64,000 bases of DNA. Origin: Haematobia irritans (taxonomy: Eukaryota; Arthropoda; Insecta; Diptera; Muscidae). The DNA lies in the NCBI RefSeq assembly GCF_050003625.1, contig NC_134399.1, forward strand, positions 41,990,671-42,054,670, read 5' to 3'. The position numbers and the translations under genes were made by a program. Numbering within the stretch: the first letter of the stretch is position 1; every line of letters starts with the position of its first letter. This document shows, one piece after another, positions 47,461 through 58,705 of this stretch. The notes beneath the pieces are model-generated. The model worked only from the letters and a program-made list of their open reading frames with translations. It was not told the origin of the DNA and did not search any database.

Positions 47461-48567
47461 ACAAATATAAAATAGAATTAGCTTTAGTGCCATATAGGGT
47501 TCACTTTCTTTAGAGTGTACTCACGTACGAAGTTTAAAGTACAATAATATATTTATGACAATGAGTTTCTTCCATTACAATGTTGAACTATAAAATTATT
47601 TAGTTCTTACATTGTGGTCCTTTCCTTTCACTCCCCCAAATAGATTATGTGCCAACGTTATTCATTGGTTGAATAAATTCTTATTTGGAATGCATTGTTG
47701 CTATATTTTTGATATGCTCTGAAGTGACGACCACAAACATTTTCATTACTCTTCCATTAATAGACATTGATTAAATTTTCAATAAATTTATTTAACATTT
47801 ATGATGGTAAATGTTTCCCACACGTTTCTAGCTTATGAAGATAAATTTTCAAAATCAAATTGCTTTAGAATTCCTAGAATCACATAAACGACATGCATAT
47901 GTACCAAAATTTTGAAATAGATGTATACATATCAGTACGTGTGGCTGTGTGTTCACATACCAGAAGGATAATAAGGAAAGCCTTCATCGATTAGGCTCCA
48001 TGATGGTTAGGGTTCAACGGCTGTCTGCTATATTTCAGATTCACATGTACTTCAAACATTTTTCAAAAACATAATATTATTTTTGGATGGGGAACATGTA
48101 ACATGTTCCGCTTTAAAGTTCCCTGGTTGCTGTGTCAAGGCACGCAAACCCAGGAAAAAAATTGGAAGTTGTTCCACAAACATTTCTTTTAAAACGCATC
48201 CCGGAATCCCCCATCGATTTTTCCACTTCCGATGTAGTCCTTTTGGACAAGTCCGCAAACATTTCTTTTAAACAGCATCTCAGGATTTTTTCCACTTCCG
48301 GTGCAGTCTTTGTGGACAAGAAATTAGGCTATTTTAAGTGAAAGTTTAAGTATTGGAAGTTAAGTTTCACAAAAAAAAATCATTAAAAAACTATACAAAT
48401 AAAAAATAAATAAATCAATAAATTTCATACCCGATGGAATTTGGACCTGTATAGTTTGACTTTTTCACTTCCATTGAAGTTCTTTCGAGAAGGAAGAAAA
48501 GAAGAAGAGAAGAAAAAGATGTATAACACAAAAAAATAATTTTTTAGAAAAAATATTTGATAAAACC
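47461..48567. other. Mostly unique DNA; possible repeat fragments at 48040-48340
   Basis: 48040-48110 resembles the foldback MITE arm (ATAATATTATTTTTGGATGG, AACATGTAACATG). 48185-48320 has two copies of ACATTTCTTTTAAA..CCACTTCC(G)..GACAAG about 80 bp apart. No gene. Confidence 0.4.
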
Positions 48568-48810
48568 AGTAAGGAAAGTCTAAAGTCGGGCGGGGCCGAC
48601 TATATTATACCCTGCACCACTTTGTAGATCTAAATTTTCGATAGCATATCACATCCGTCAAATGTGTTGGGGGCTATATAAAGGTTTGTCCCAAATACAT
48701 ACATTTAAATATCACTCGATCTGGAAGAATTTGATAGACTTCTACAAAATCTATAGACTCAAAATTTAAGTCGGCTAATGCACTAGGGTGGAACACAATG
48801 TTAGTAAAAA
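48568..48810 (+). repeat. Family I DINE-like element, 5' part
   Basis: AGTAAGGAAAGTCTAAAGTC, GTCGGGCGGGGCCGAC, TATACCCTGCACCACTTTG, then CACTAGGGTGGAACACAATG and AGTAAAA, where the next element begins. Its continuation (the core module) resumes at 50391, so the family III element is nested in it. Confidence 0.78.
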
Positions 48811-50390
48811 ACAAGTATATACAGCACTAAGTTCGGCCGGGCCGAACTTTAAATACCCACCACCATGAACCAAATATTAGGGTTTCCTTTGAAATTTCGG
48901 GAGGGCTTGAGGACTTGAGGACACTTCCCGAAGATGAATTTAAAGATTTCACCTTTGACGACTATATTAGATTCTGGATTTATAAGAACCATTTTTGTTT
49001 GAGTTTTAGAGGAATCATTAACATCTCATGTAAGTGTGCAAGAAAATTATAAAATAACGTCTTAATTTGAAATCTTAAATCTGTGGAAGTAAAATCTGAA
49101 AATTTTACATTGAGTTTCAAGCAATTTTCATGATCAGTGTGCCTTCTACACCGTCAAGAAGTGAAGTCGGTCTATATGGAGGCATTATCAAATGGACCGA
49201 TAAAAACTTAATCCGATACACGTTTTTGTGAGCCTAAAATATCAGAACATTTACAAATTCAGGCAAATCAGATAAAAACTACGGTTTCTAGAAACCCAAG
49301 GAAATAAATCGGGAGATCGTTCTTATGGGGGCTATACTAAAATATGGACCGATACTCACCGTTTTTGGCACACCTCATTATGGTCCTAAAATACCTCTAG
49401 ATATCTAATTTCAGACAAATTGGATAGAAACTACGGTTTCTATAAGCCCAAGACCCAAAATCGGGAGGTCGTTTTATATGGGGGCTATACCAAAACATGG
49501 ACCGATACTCACAATTTTTTGGCACACGTACTTGCGGTCCTACAATACCTCTAGATTTCCAATTTCAGGTAAATTGAATAAAAACTGCGGTTTCTATAAG
49601 CCAAAGAAGTAAAATCGGGAGATAGGTCTATATGGGGGCCATACCACAATATGGACCGGTACTCACAATTTTTGGCACACCTCTTTATGGTCATAAAATA
49701 CCTCTAGATTTCAAATTTCAGGCAAATTGGATAAAAACTACGATTTCTATAAGCCCAAGACCCCAAATCGGGAGGTCGTTTTATATGGGGACCATACCAA
49801 AACATGGACCGATACTCAAAATTTTTGGCACACGTATTTGTGGTCCTACAATACCTCTAGATTTCCAATTTCATGTAAATTAAATAAAAACTGCGGTTTC
49901 TATAAGCCCAAGAAGTAAAATCGGGAGATCGGTCTATATGGGGGCTATACCAAAACATGGACCGATACTCACCATTTTTGGCACACCTCTTTATAGTCAT
50001 AAAATACCTCTAGATTTCAAATTTCAGGCAAATTGGATAAAAACTACGATTTCTATAAGCCCAAGACCCCAAATCGGGAGGTCGGTTTATATGGGGACTA
50101 TATCAAAACCTGGACCGATATAGCCCATCTTCGAACTTGACCTGCCTGCAGACAAAAGACGAGTTTGTGCAAAATTTCAGCACGATTGCTTCATTATTGA
50201 AGACTGTAGCGTGATTACAACAGACAGACAGACAGACGGACAGACGGACATCGTTATATCGTCTTAGAATTTCTCCCTGATCAAGAATATATATACTTTA
50301 TATAGTCGGAAATCGATATTTCGATGTGTTACAAACGGAATGACAAACTTATTATACCCCCATCACCATTCTATGGTGGTGGGTATAAAA
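48811..50390 (+). repeat. Family III DINE-like element, complete, nested in family I
   Basis: 5' AACAAGTATATACAGCACTA with the palindrome GTTCGGCCGGGCCGAAC and TACCCACCACCATG; 3' hairpin CCATCACCATTCTATGGTGG then TGGGTATAAAA. The subterminal TACCCACCACCAT / ATGGTGGTGGGTA are inverted to each other. Internal units (GGGGGCTATACCAAAACATG) have TCGGGAG at 49615, 49768, 49921 and 50074, exactly 153 apart. GACAGACAGACAGACGGAC lies at 50223-50245. Insertion into the A run of the host element shows no target duplication. Confidence 0.8.
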
Positions 50391-51665
50391 ATATGGGAAA
50401 CGTTTAAATCTGAAGCAATTTTAAGGAAACGTCAAAAAAGTTTATTTATGGTTTATCGCTCGATATAAATGTATTAGAAGTTTAGGAAAATTAGAGTCAT
50501 TTTTACAACCTTTCGACTAAGCAGTAGCGATTTTACAAGGAAAATGTTGGTATTTTGACCATTTTTGTCGAAATCAGAAAAACATATATATGGAAGCTAT
50601 ATCTAAATCTGAACCGATTTCAACCAAATTTGGCACGCATAGCAACAATGCTTATTCTCCCCCCTGTGCAAAATTTCAACTAAATCGGAGTTAAAAATTG
50701 GCCTCTGTGGACATATGAGTGTAAATCGGGCGAAAGCTATATATGGGAGATATATCTAAATCTGAACCGATTGCAACCAAATTTGGCACGCATAGCAACA
50801 ATGCTAATTCTACTCCCTGTACAAAATTTCAACTAAATCGGAGTTAAAAATTGGCCTCTGTGGACATATGAGTGTAAATCGGGCGAAAGCTATATATGGG
50901 AGATATATCTAAATCTGAACCGATTTCAACCAAATTTGGCACGCATAGCTACAATGCTAATTCTACTCCCTGTGCAAAATTTCAACTAAATCGGAGGTAA
51001 AAATTGGCCTCTGTGGTCATATGAGTGTAAATCGGGCGAAAGCTATATATGGGAGATATATCCAAATCTGAACCGATTTCAACCAAATTTGGCACGCATG
51101 GCTACAATGCTAATTCTACTCCCTGTGCAAAATTTCAACTAAATCGGAGTTAAAAATTGGCCTCTGTGGTCATATGAGTGTAAATCGGGCGAAAGCTATA
51201 TATGGGAGCTATATCTAAATCTGAACCGATTTTGCTGATATTTTGCAAGTTTTTCGAGACTCATAAAATATTCGGATGTACGGAATTTGAGGAAGATCGG
51301 TTGATATACACGCCAATTATGACCAGATCGGTGAAAAATATATATGGCAGCTATATCTAAATCTGAACCGATTTTTTCCAAAATCAATAGGGATCGTCTT
51401 TGAGCCGAAACAGGATCCTATACTAAATTTTAGGACAATCGGACTAAAACTGCGAGCTGTCCTTTGCACACAAAAATACATCAACCGACAGACAGACAGA
51501 CAGACGGACAGACAGACAGACGGACATCGCTAAATCGACTCAGAATTTAATTCTAAGCCGATCCGTATACTAAAAGGTTGGTCTATGATTACTCCTTCTT
51601 GGCGTTACATACAAATGCACAAACTTATTATACCCTGTACCACAGTAGTGGTGAAGGGTATAAAA
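50391..51665 (+). repeat. Family I core, tandem array and 3' end, first duplicate
   Basis: From ATATGGGAAACGTTTAAATC through 153-bp units (GGGCGAAAGC at 50728, 50881, 51034 and 51187, each 153 apart), the CAGACAGACAGACGGAC tract at 51490 and the hairpin ACCCTGTACCACAGTAGTGG..AGGGTATAAAA. Confidence 0.8.
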
Positions 51666-52955
51666 ATATGGGAAACGTTTAAATCTGAAGCAATTTTAAG
51701 GAAACGTCAAAAAAGTTTATTTATGATTTATCGCTCGATATAAATGTATTAGAAGTTTAGGAAAATTAGAGTCATTTTTACAACCTTTCGACTAAGCAGT
51801 AGCGATTTTACAAGGAAAATGTTGGTATTTTGACCATTTTTGTCGAAATCAGAAAAACATATATATGGAAGCTATATCTAAATCTGAACCGATTTCAACC
51901 AAATTTGGCACGCATAGCAACAATGCTTATTCTCCCCCCCTGTGCAAAATTTCAACTAAATCGGAGTTAAAAATTGGCCTCTGTGGACATATGAGTGTAA
52001 ATCGGGCGAAAGCTATATATGGGAGATATATCTAAATCTGAACCGATTGCAACCAAATTTGGCACGCATAGCAACAATGCTAATTCTACTCCCTGTACAA
52101 AATTTCAACTAAATCGGAGTTAAAAATTGGCCTCTGTGGACATATGAGTGTAAATCGGGCGAAAGCTATATATGGGAGATATATCTAAATCTGAACCGAT
52201 TTCAACCAACTTTGGCACGCATAGCTACAATGCTAATTCTACTCCCTGTGCAAAATTTCAACTAAATCGGAGTTAAAAATTGGCCTCTGTGGTCATATGA
52301 GTGTAAATCGGGCGAAAGCTATATATGGGAGATATATCCAAATCTGAACCGATTTCAACCAAATTTGGCACGCATGGCTACAATGCTAATTCTACTCCCT
52401 GTGCAAAATTTCAACTAAATCGGAGTTAAAAATTGGCCTCTGTGGTCATATGAGTGTAAATCGGGCGAAAGCTATATATGGGAGCTATATCTAAATCTGA
52501 ACCGATTTTGCTGATATTTTGCAAGTTTTTCGAGACTCATAAAATATTCGGATGTACGGAATTTAAGGAAGATCGGTTGATATACACGCCAATTATGACC
52601 AGATCGGTGAAAAATATATATGGCAGCTATATCTAAATCTGAACCGATTTTTTCCAAAATCAATAGGGATCGTCTTTGAGCCGAAACAGGATCCTATACT
52701 AAATTTTAGGACAATCGGACTAAAACTGCGAGCTGTACTTTGCACACAAAAATACATCAACAGACAGACAGACGGACAGACAGACGGACAGACAGACGGA
52801 CAGACAGACAGACGGACATCGCTAAATCGACTCAGAATTTAATTCTAAGCCGATCCGTATACTAAAAGGTTGGTCTATGATTACTCCTTCTTGGCGTTAC
52901 ATACAAATGCACAAACTTATTATACCCTGTACCACAGTAGTGGTGAAGGGTATAA
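51666..52955 (+). repeat. Family I core-to-3'-end, second duplicate (1.28-kb tandem duplication)
   Basis: Repeats 50391-51665 almost base for base (offset 1275-1276 bp). Visible differences are a longer CAGACAGACGGACAGAC tract near 52763-52815 and a few substitutions such as ACTTTGG for AATTTGG. No 5' end lies between the two copies. Confidence 0.88.
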
Positions 52956-53014
52956 AAAGTATATACCGCAGTAAGTTCGTCCAATCTTATATACCCTTCA
53001 TCATGGATTGCGAA

Positions 53015-53681
53015 CACTGGAAAAAATATTTACGTGGTATCAAAAATTACGCAACCTAAATTTTAGGATGCACAATTTATAAAATATTAAGGAAAAAATC
53101 CTTTAAAATAATGAAATTTTAACTAAAATAAAGTTTAGAATCTTTACTTCAAAACTTTTTTTCATTAAATTTAGGACACAAATTTTGCAAATTTGCGTCC
53201 CTCTTCTAAGATCGCATGTCTTTGAACAAAGGCAAATTTTCCTTAATGTAAAGAAACACATTTTTGATTTAAAGAAATCGTCCAAATTAGCTGAAATATT
53301 GAATTTTTGGATTTAAGATAAAAACACTTCAAATATAGGCTAAGTCTTATTTTGAGAATTTTGCATCTTTTGTTTAAAGTTTTTTTTTGGAATCAAGAAA
53401 ACATTTTTTACTTTGAAGTATCCGTTATAATTTGGATTTTTAAACAGGTATTTGTTTGTACGTGAATAGCTTTATTAATATACCGCGAAAAGTAAACCAA
53501 AATTCGATAAATGAGATCTGTATCCTACTTTTAATTTTATTGATACTAGATTTAAGCCCAGATAGGTAGCTAACAAATGTCTTTATATTAAAGAAGCCGC
53601 ATCTTTGGCTCGGAATCAATACCAAAATCCTTATGGAAGGTCAAGATCTTTGGATTCAAGTAAACTTTTTTTTTTTGAGTG
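53015..53681 (+). mobile_element. MITE, family B, nested in a DINE-like element
   Basis: CACTGGAAAAAATATTTACG to TTTTTTTTTTTTGAGTG, followed by TA (53682-53683); on the left the TA has become AA. The family II paralogues have ATGGATTGCGTAGAAACTTC uninterrupted, giving the empty site. 667 bp. Confidence 0.78.
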
Positions 53682-53789
53682 TAGAAACCTCATCTAAAGA
53701 CTGTCATCCACAATCGAATTACTTGGGTAGTGGTAATACTTACCGGTATCTTTAAACTTCTTAACATCGTCTTTTAAATTGTAAGTTAG

Positions 53790-54111
53790 TTTAGGTTAGG
53801 TTAGGTTAGGTGGCAGCCCGATGTTCACATTGGTGAACTTCTCTCTTATCACTGAGTGCTGCCCGATTACATGTTAAGTTCATTGACAAGGGACCTCCTT
53901 TTTATAGCCGAGTCCGAACGGCGTTCCATATCCCAGTGAAACCTCTTAGAGAAGCTTTGAAACCCTCAGAAATGTCACCAGCATTACTGAGGTGGGATAA
54001 TCCACCGCTGTAAAACTTTTTGGTGTTTAGTCGTAGCAGGAATCGAACCCACGACCTTGTGTATGCAAGGCGGGCATGCTAACCATTGCACCACGGTGGC
54101 TCCCAAACAAA
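53790..54111 (-). mobile_element. tRNA-headed SINE, full length, with 14-bp target duplication
   Basis: Flanked by AAATTGTAAGTTAG at 53776-53789 and 54112-54125, as produced by LINE-type target-primed insertion. Reverse strand order: head GGGAGCCACCGTGGTGC, A-box TGGTTAGCATGCCCGCC, B-box GGTCGTGGGTTCGATTCC (promoter for RNA polymerase III); body CAGCGGTGGATTATCCCACC, TCAGTAATGCTGGTGACAT, CGGCTATAAAAAGGAGGTCC and CAGCACTCAGTGATAAGAG; 3' tail GGGCTGCCACCTAACC repeated. The intact target duplication points to recent insertion. Compared with the tail fragments at 9695 and 12190 it lacks the GTGGTATCACAATGGAC segment between the body and the tail, so it is a short variant. Confidence 0.87.
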
Positions 54112-54663
54112 AAATTGTAAGTTAGTCCATACGTGGTATATATTAGTTCTTGACCGATATACGAGTATATAGGGAAGTCTACAAATATGTTAATTAGGAA
54201 CCTATATGAATTCTGCGCTGTAAGTAGATAGCCAGAATTGAAATATGGGGATCGCTTTATATGAATTATGGACCAATTTTTGTGTGATTGGGGTGTCGGT
54301 TTATCTGAGGGATACTATAGATCGATATGGACCAATTTTGGCATGGTTGTTAGCGGCCTACTCTCCGGAAGTAAAATTTGGGGATCGGTTTATATGTGGG
54401 CTATATATAGAAATGGGCCGATATGGACTAATTTTTGCATGGTTGTTAAAGACTATATACTTAGACCATCCCATTGAAATTGGGACTATATACTTAGACC
54501 ATCCCATTGAAATTGGGTACGGATGAATTTTCCTCCTCTAAGAGGCTCCGGAGATCAAATCTGGGGATCGGTTTATATGGGGGCTATATATAATTATGGA
54601 CCGATGGCTATATCTAAAAGTAGCCTATTGGCAAAACCGTCCGACTTACATTAGTAAGAACTA

Positions 54664-55291
54664 CACTGAAAAAAATATTGTCGTGAGGTCAAAGATTTTA
54701 TGTCTTTAAAATACGAATGCAAATTTTGCTTAGCATAGAAGACGCATGTCTCTGATATAAAGTTTTTTTCTTGGTATAAAAGCCGATAAATTTTTCAATG
54801 AAGTCGTATTGTCCTTATAATTAATTAAAAATGGGTATCATAATATGAAAGAAAAAATGTTTGGTCTAAGGTCAACTTGACTTTAATAATTCAGAAAAAA
54901 TAAATTTAATGAAATTGTCTTTAAATTGGTTGTCTTTTTGCATCTTGACTACAAAGCAAAAAATCGTTCAAATATAGGACATGTGTTTCAACACTTTATT
55001 TTAAAGGCGGTTTTTACTTGAAACATACCATAATTTCTACTGGAAGTCGAGTCTTAATTTGGAAAATAAAGTTGTCGTTAACTCGTTTTTAAAGAACTTT
55101 GATAGCATATGAAGAAAAACAGCTGAAAAAACGAAAAATTAAAATTTGCTTCCTAGAAGCCCAAATTTAAAAGAGAATTGTGTCTTAAAAGTATCCTTAC
55201 TTGTATCCTCCGCTTCTTTGGCTCGGAATCAATACCAAAATTTGTAAAGTAAAGACAAAATCTTTGGAACCGGGCATGCTTTTTTTCAGTG
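54664..55291 (+). mobile_element. TA-flanked MITE, family A, nested in a DINE-like element
   Basis: CACTGAAAAAAATATTGTCG to GCTTTTTTTCAGTG; TA at 54662-54663 and 55292-55293. The empty site AACTACTTGTGCCAAGTTTC exists at 3645. 628 bp. Confidence 0.82.
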
Positions 55292-55465
55292 TACTTGTAC
55301 AAAATTTCTAGTCGATAGTTTGTTTCTTTCGGAAGTTGTGATTTTAATAGATCGACTCCGATTATCACCAACACAGAGAATATGTATACCTTATGGGGTT
55401 TAAGACCAATATTTCGATGTGTATGATGGAGGCTATAAAAATATTTGGACCCAAATCATATTAAA

Positions 55466-55549
55466 ACAAGTAAGTAAAATAGAAAGTCGGGCGGGGCCGA
55501 CTATATCATACCCTAAACCACCCTTACTGAATTAATAATCACACGCACA
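55466..55549 (+). repeat. Family I DINE-like 5' end fragment
   Basis: AACAAGTAAGTAAAATAGAA, GTCGGGCGGGGCCGAC and ATACCCTAAACCACC, then it stops at another repeat. Confidence 0.7.
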
Positions 55550-56102
55550 GAAAAAACATGTTTGGACATGGTTGCCGCATCCATTTAATGCTTACTTCCG
55601 CATCCACTTAATGCTTATTGTCGCGAAACCCATGTATTTTGTCTTTGTAAAAATAATTTTCGAGCGGAGAAAAATATATGTTGGCAATAAGCGTTTAAAT
55701 GGTTCTCAAATGCGGCAAACATGTTCTATTATTTAAATGATAGAATTTGAGACCATTATATGGTCAGGAAAATCATGTGCCTGACCATTCATTTTTTTAC
55801 ATTTTTGCAGAGAAAAAAGTATTTTTATAGTTTACGTATAGACATGTCTACAACAATTACATGGCCATAAAGACCATGTACATTGTTTTCGTGACCATTT
55901 AATTTTTTAATTTTTTTGCAGCGACAAGAATTTTATAAAAACATTGAGCAGGTACACACGATTTTCATTTTGCGCGTCAGTCGTGTGTTGATTGTTTCTT
56001 GGAATGGATGGATAATACGGAATTATTGTGTTTTGTGTTAATTTATTTATTCAGAAATGGCACGTGGTTTTATGTGAATACAAAAAAGGAAAGTGTAATT
56101 GA
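55550..56102 (+). repeat. CGCACAGAAAAAACATG-family repeat and AT-rich sequence
   Basis: CACGCACAGAAAAAACATG and TTTGGACATGGTTGCCGCAT; the segment CCGCATCCACTTAATGCTTA is partly repeated in tandem. The longest copy of this family, perhaps to about 55945 where GACCATTTAATTTTTTAATT and TTTTTGCAGCG appear. No gene. Confidence 0.5.
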
Positions 56103-56282
56103 AACCAAGTATAAACGGACGTAAGTTCGGCCAGGCCGAATCATATGTACCCTCCACCATGGATTGCGTAGAAACTTCTACGAAAGACTGTCATCCACAA
56201 TCGAATTACTTGGGTTGTGGTATCTTAAATCGTTTTCTAAATTGTGAGTTAGTCCATACATTAGACAAAAAAAGTATGTGTA

Positions 56283-57000
56283 CACTGAAAGGAAAAAGTA
56301 CGTTATGAGGATGAATCTTTACATCACGGTGACGAATTTTTCGTCAAAAATGAGCTAACGTAACATTTCGTCCCATTGACGATTTTATCGTCACAGCGAT
56401 GAATTGAATTCATCCCTGTGATGATCTTATTTACATCCCATATACAACTATGTTACGTCCAGATGATGAATGTATTTCATCTATGTGATGATATTTTTCG
56501 TATCTGCGATTATTCTCCACACAAAAAAAATTTTTTCTGATTCAATCACGAAATTAGTTGATCCAATTAATTTTTTAATTGAAATGTCTTCAATCACAGA
56601 AATGATAGTATCAATTAAAAAATTAATTGACAGTCAATTAAAAAATTAATTGATCCAATTAAATATTTAATTGATACTATTAATTTGTGTGATTGATTTT
56701 TATTTCAATAAAAAATTTGTTGAATCAATTAAATTTTTAATTGAATATTTTCTAAAACTCAATTAAGATTTTAATTGGAAAAATTTTCGTGAAATTTTTT
56801 TCTGTGTCTTTCATCCATGCGATGATGCAATTCTTCAAAAATACGATTCTCGTTCGTCATCGCTATAAACGCCATCGTCATAGCGATGAACTCTTTCCCT
56901 AAATTTGACGTAATCCATTCATCAATATGATGTAATAGATTCATCAATTTGATGTAATCGATTCATCAATACGGTGTAAACATCAAATCGATAAATTTTG
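56283..57000. mobile_element. GATGAA-rich MITE with a second MITE inside
   Basis: Starts CACTGAAAGGAAAAAGTACG after TA; interior words TTCATCCCTGTGATGATC, GTCATCGCTATAAACG and TAATAGATTCATCAATTTGATG alternate in both orientations. At 56519-56807 an inner element has tips ACACAAAAAAAATTTTTTCT and AAATTTTTTTCTGTGT and a TTAATTGATCCAATTAA-rich centre. The outer right end is not found. Confidence 0.55.
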
Positions 57001-57402
57001 GAAGAACATATTTTGACATATTTGAAATACTCTACAATAAGTACACAAAAATATTCGCCTGAATCAAAAAACGATGAATATTATGCGAAAAATGAAAACA
57101 ATTATATAAAGTGGGTACACGCGAAGTTTGGAAGAAGTTTTGTTGTACAGCAATGAAGACTTTGTGTACAAAATTACAAAAAGTGGATACAAGCGCACTC
57201 TGGAAGAACTTTGGTAATTGTCTTGTCTTCTCATAACGGTGAAACAAAATGTTGTAAAGTGTCTACAGGCGAAGTTTGGAAGAATTTTCGTCATACTTTA
57301 TTTTTTTAATCACGGTAAACAATAATCATATCCTCATTTCAGTGCTGGTAGCGAAGGTGAGTAGGAGTGTTTTTTTGTTTTCTTGTTGCAAAAAGTGTTT
57401 AG

Positions 57403-57752
57403 TTATGTCTGACAAACAAGGATCTAGTTAGAGATTTGGTAAGTTTCTACCTTGCATTGTTTTTTATCATATTTTATTATATTGTTATTTTTATAAATAT
57501 ATTTTTTAGAAACGTATGCTATTCAGAATAGGGGGATCCGATATGTCTTGCTTTGTGCGTCAAGCCATAAAAAGAGTGCTGATAGATGAGTTAGCGATGC
57601 AGTTCACCTGGAGAGGCACCAAGGAAAAAGGGTGCATCCAAAATTTTTTCTTCGTTTCTATAATTAGAGGTAAGTTTAGTTTTCAGTGTATTTTATTTTT
57701 AAATTCTAATTTTTTTGTTTTAAACAGAAATAGTACACCAAAAATTCAACCA
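57403..57752 (+). pseudogene. DUF4806-type gene fragment with spliced exons, truncated
   Basis: Three exon pieces join in frame: 57403-57438 (after AG, before GTAAGT), 57510-57669 (after TTTTTTAG, before GTAAGT) and 57728-57752 (after TTTTAAACAG). The introns are 71 and 58 bp, typical for flies. The joined frame begins with NKDLVRDLKRMLFRIGGSD and includes RQAIKRVLIDELAMQFTW, RGTKEKG and IIREIVHQKFN. This matches the DUF4806 pattern (IGG-D, V+RIL+RLL-NELAxQY-W-G, closing helix), a domain of unknown function in many expanded insect genes. Another donor-like GAAGGTGAGT at 57354 hints at one more exon upstream. The frame runs into the MITE at 57753 and stops at 57791. Either a host gene broken by a MITE or a captured fragment. 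Confidence 0.65.
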
Positions 57753-58685
57753 CACGGATGAAAAAGACTGTTTTTCATATGTTTGGCTATAAACATTATA
57801 TGTTTGGAACACAAATTTTTAAACACAATATTTTTGAGTGCAAGCATATAATGTTCATAAACTAGCATAACATGTTTGGGACATATATGTTAATATGTTA
57901 GAACATATTATGTTTGGGACATAAAATGTTTGTAAATATAATATGCTTGGATGCAAACATATATTAATTTAGAAATAGCCTATAAACATATATGTGTTTA
58001 GTAGCTTGGAGCGCTATTTAACAGGGAGCGATATTGAATTAAGTTGGTGGTTGTTGCTTGTTATTACAAAATTAACATTTTATTTTTCCTTGGGCAATTG
58101 ATCAGCTACTTCTTTGATCCTTACAAACTGTGTGGTCCGCTGTTCGAATCCCCGTCCGGCAAAAGGTAAAATTAAAATAAAAAAAATCATAAAATTGAAT
58201 AATTTCTTCTACAATGTTTATATTACAGAAAAAGGTGCTAAGAACTAAAAAATCTCGTTGAAGTGAGAAAGATGTCGGGGAATATACAATTGGACAGAAA
58301 CAAAATTTTGAGCATTCAGGTCGAAAACCTATGTTGTTAGCACCTATATTACCTGTTTATTTTCATAATTCATTATGATTTTAAATATATAAATAAATAA
58401 ATAAAATTTTGAGCACAATATTGTTTGGGAGAATTTTTTTTAAGCATATTATATTTTTGGGTGCAAAATGCTTCCAAACATATTATATGGTCACATAATA
58501 ACATATTGTTTTTTGGAAGACAACATTATTGAATTTAGATGCAAAAATACAAAATGTTTGGAACTTAGACTACCCAAACATATAATGTTTAGACCAATAT
58601 GCTTTCAAACATATTATATATTGGTATGCTTGAAGCAAAATATGTTTGGGAGTATATGTTACAGAAGCGAGTTTTTGTGAGGGTG
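57753..58685 (-). mobile_element. ATATGTTTGG-family MITE, complete reverse copy
   Basis: CACGGATGAAAAAGACTGTT to CGAGTTTTTGTGAGGGTG, 933 bp, near-identical inverted match to 43921-44898 (including TTGATCAGCTACTTCTTTGA and CCGCTGTTCGAATCCCCGTC). TA follows at 58686. It ends the DUF4806 reading frame. Confidence 0.75.
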
Positions 58686-58705
58686 TATGGTGGAGGGTAT
58701 AAAAA

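Larger units (their letters stand above)
52956..55442 (+). repeat. Family II DINE-like element carrying three younger insertions
   Basis: 5' end AAGTATATACCGCAGTAAGT and ATGGATTGCG (52957-53012); GAAACCTCATCTAAAGACTG; ATTGTAAGTTAGTCCATACG; degenerate 153-bp units 54230-54605, with a 33-bp direct repeat (ACTATATACTTAGACCATCC) at 54451-54515; and a 3' part with CTAGTCGATAGTTTGTTTC, CAATATTTCGATGTGT and a degraded GATGGAGGCTATAAAAA. Interrupted at 53015, 53790 and 54664. Confidence 0.7.
56103..58705 (+). mobile_element. Family II Helitron/DINE-like element enclosing a gene fragment (candidate capture)
   Basis: The 5' end AAGTATAAACGGACGTAAGT, palindrome TTCGGCCAGGCCGAA and GTACCCTCCACCATGGATTG (56105-56164) and a 3' end TATGGTGGAGGGTATAAAAA (58686-58705) are in the same orientation, and CCCTCCACCAT / ATGGTGGAGGG are inverted to each other, as in complete family II copies. 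Between them there are no 153-bp units, only MITE sequence (56283-57000), spliced DUF4806-type exons (57403-57750) and an ATATGTTTGG MITE (57753-58685). The left arm of the 3' hairpin is missing, so deletion or chance juxtaposition remains possible. Confidence 0.45.

Noticed and set aside
53440..53625. Small ORFs within CACTGAAAA MITEs
   Set aside because: They are not conserved between copies of the same MITE family and lack domains.
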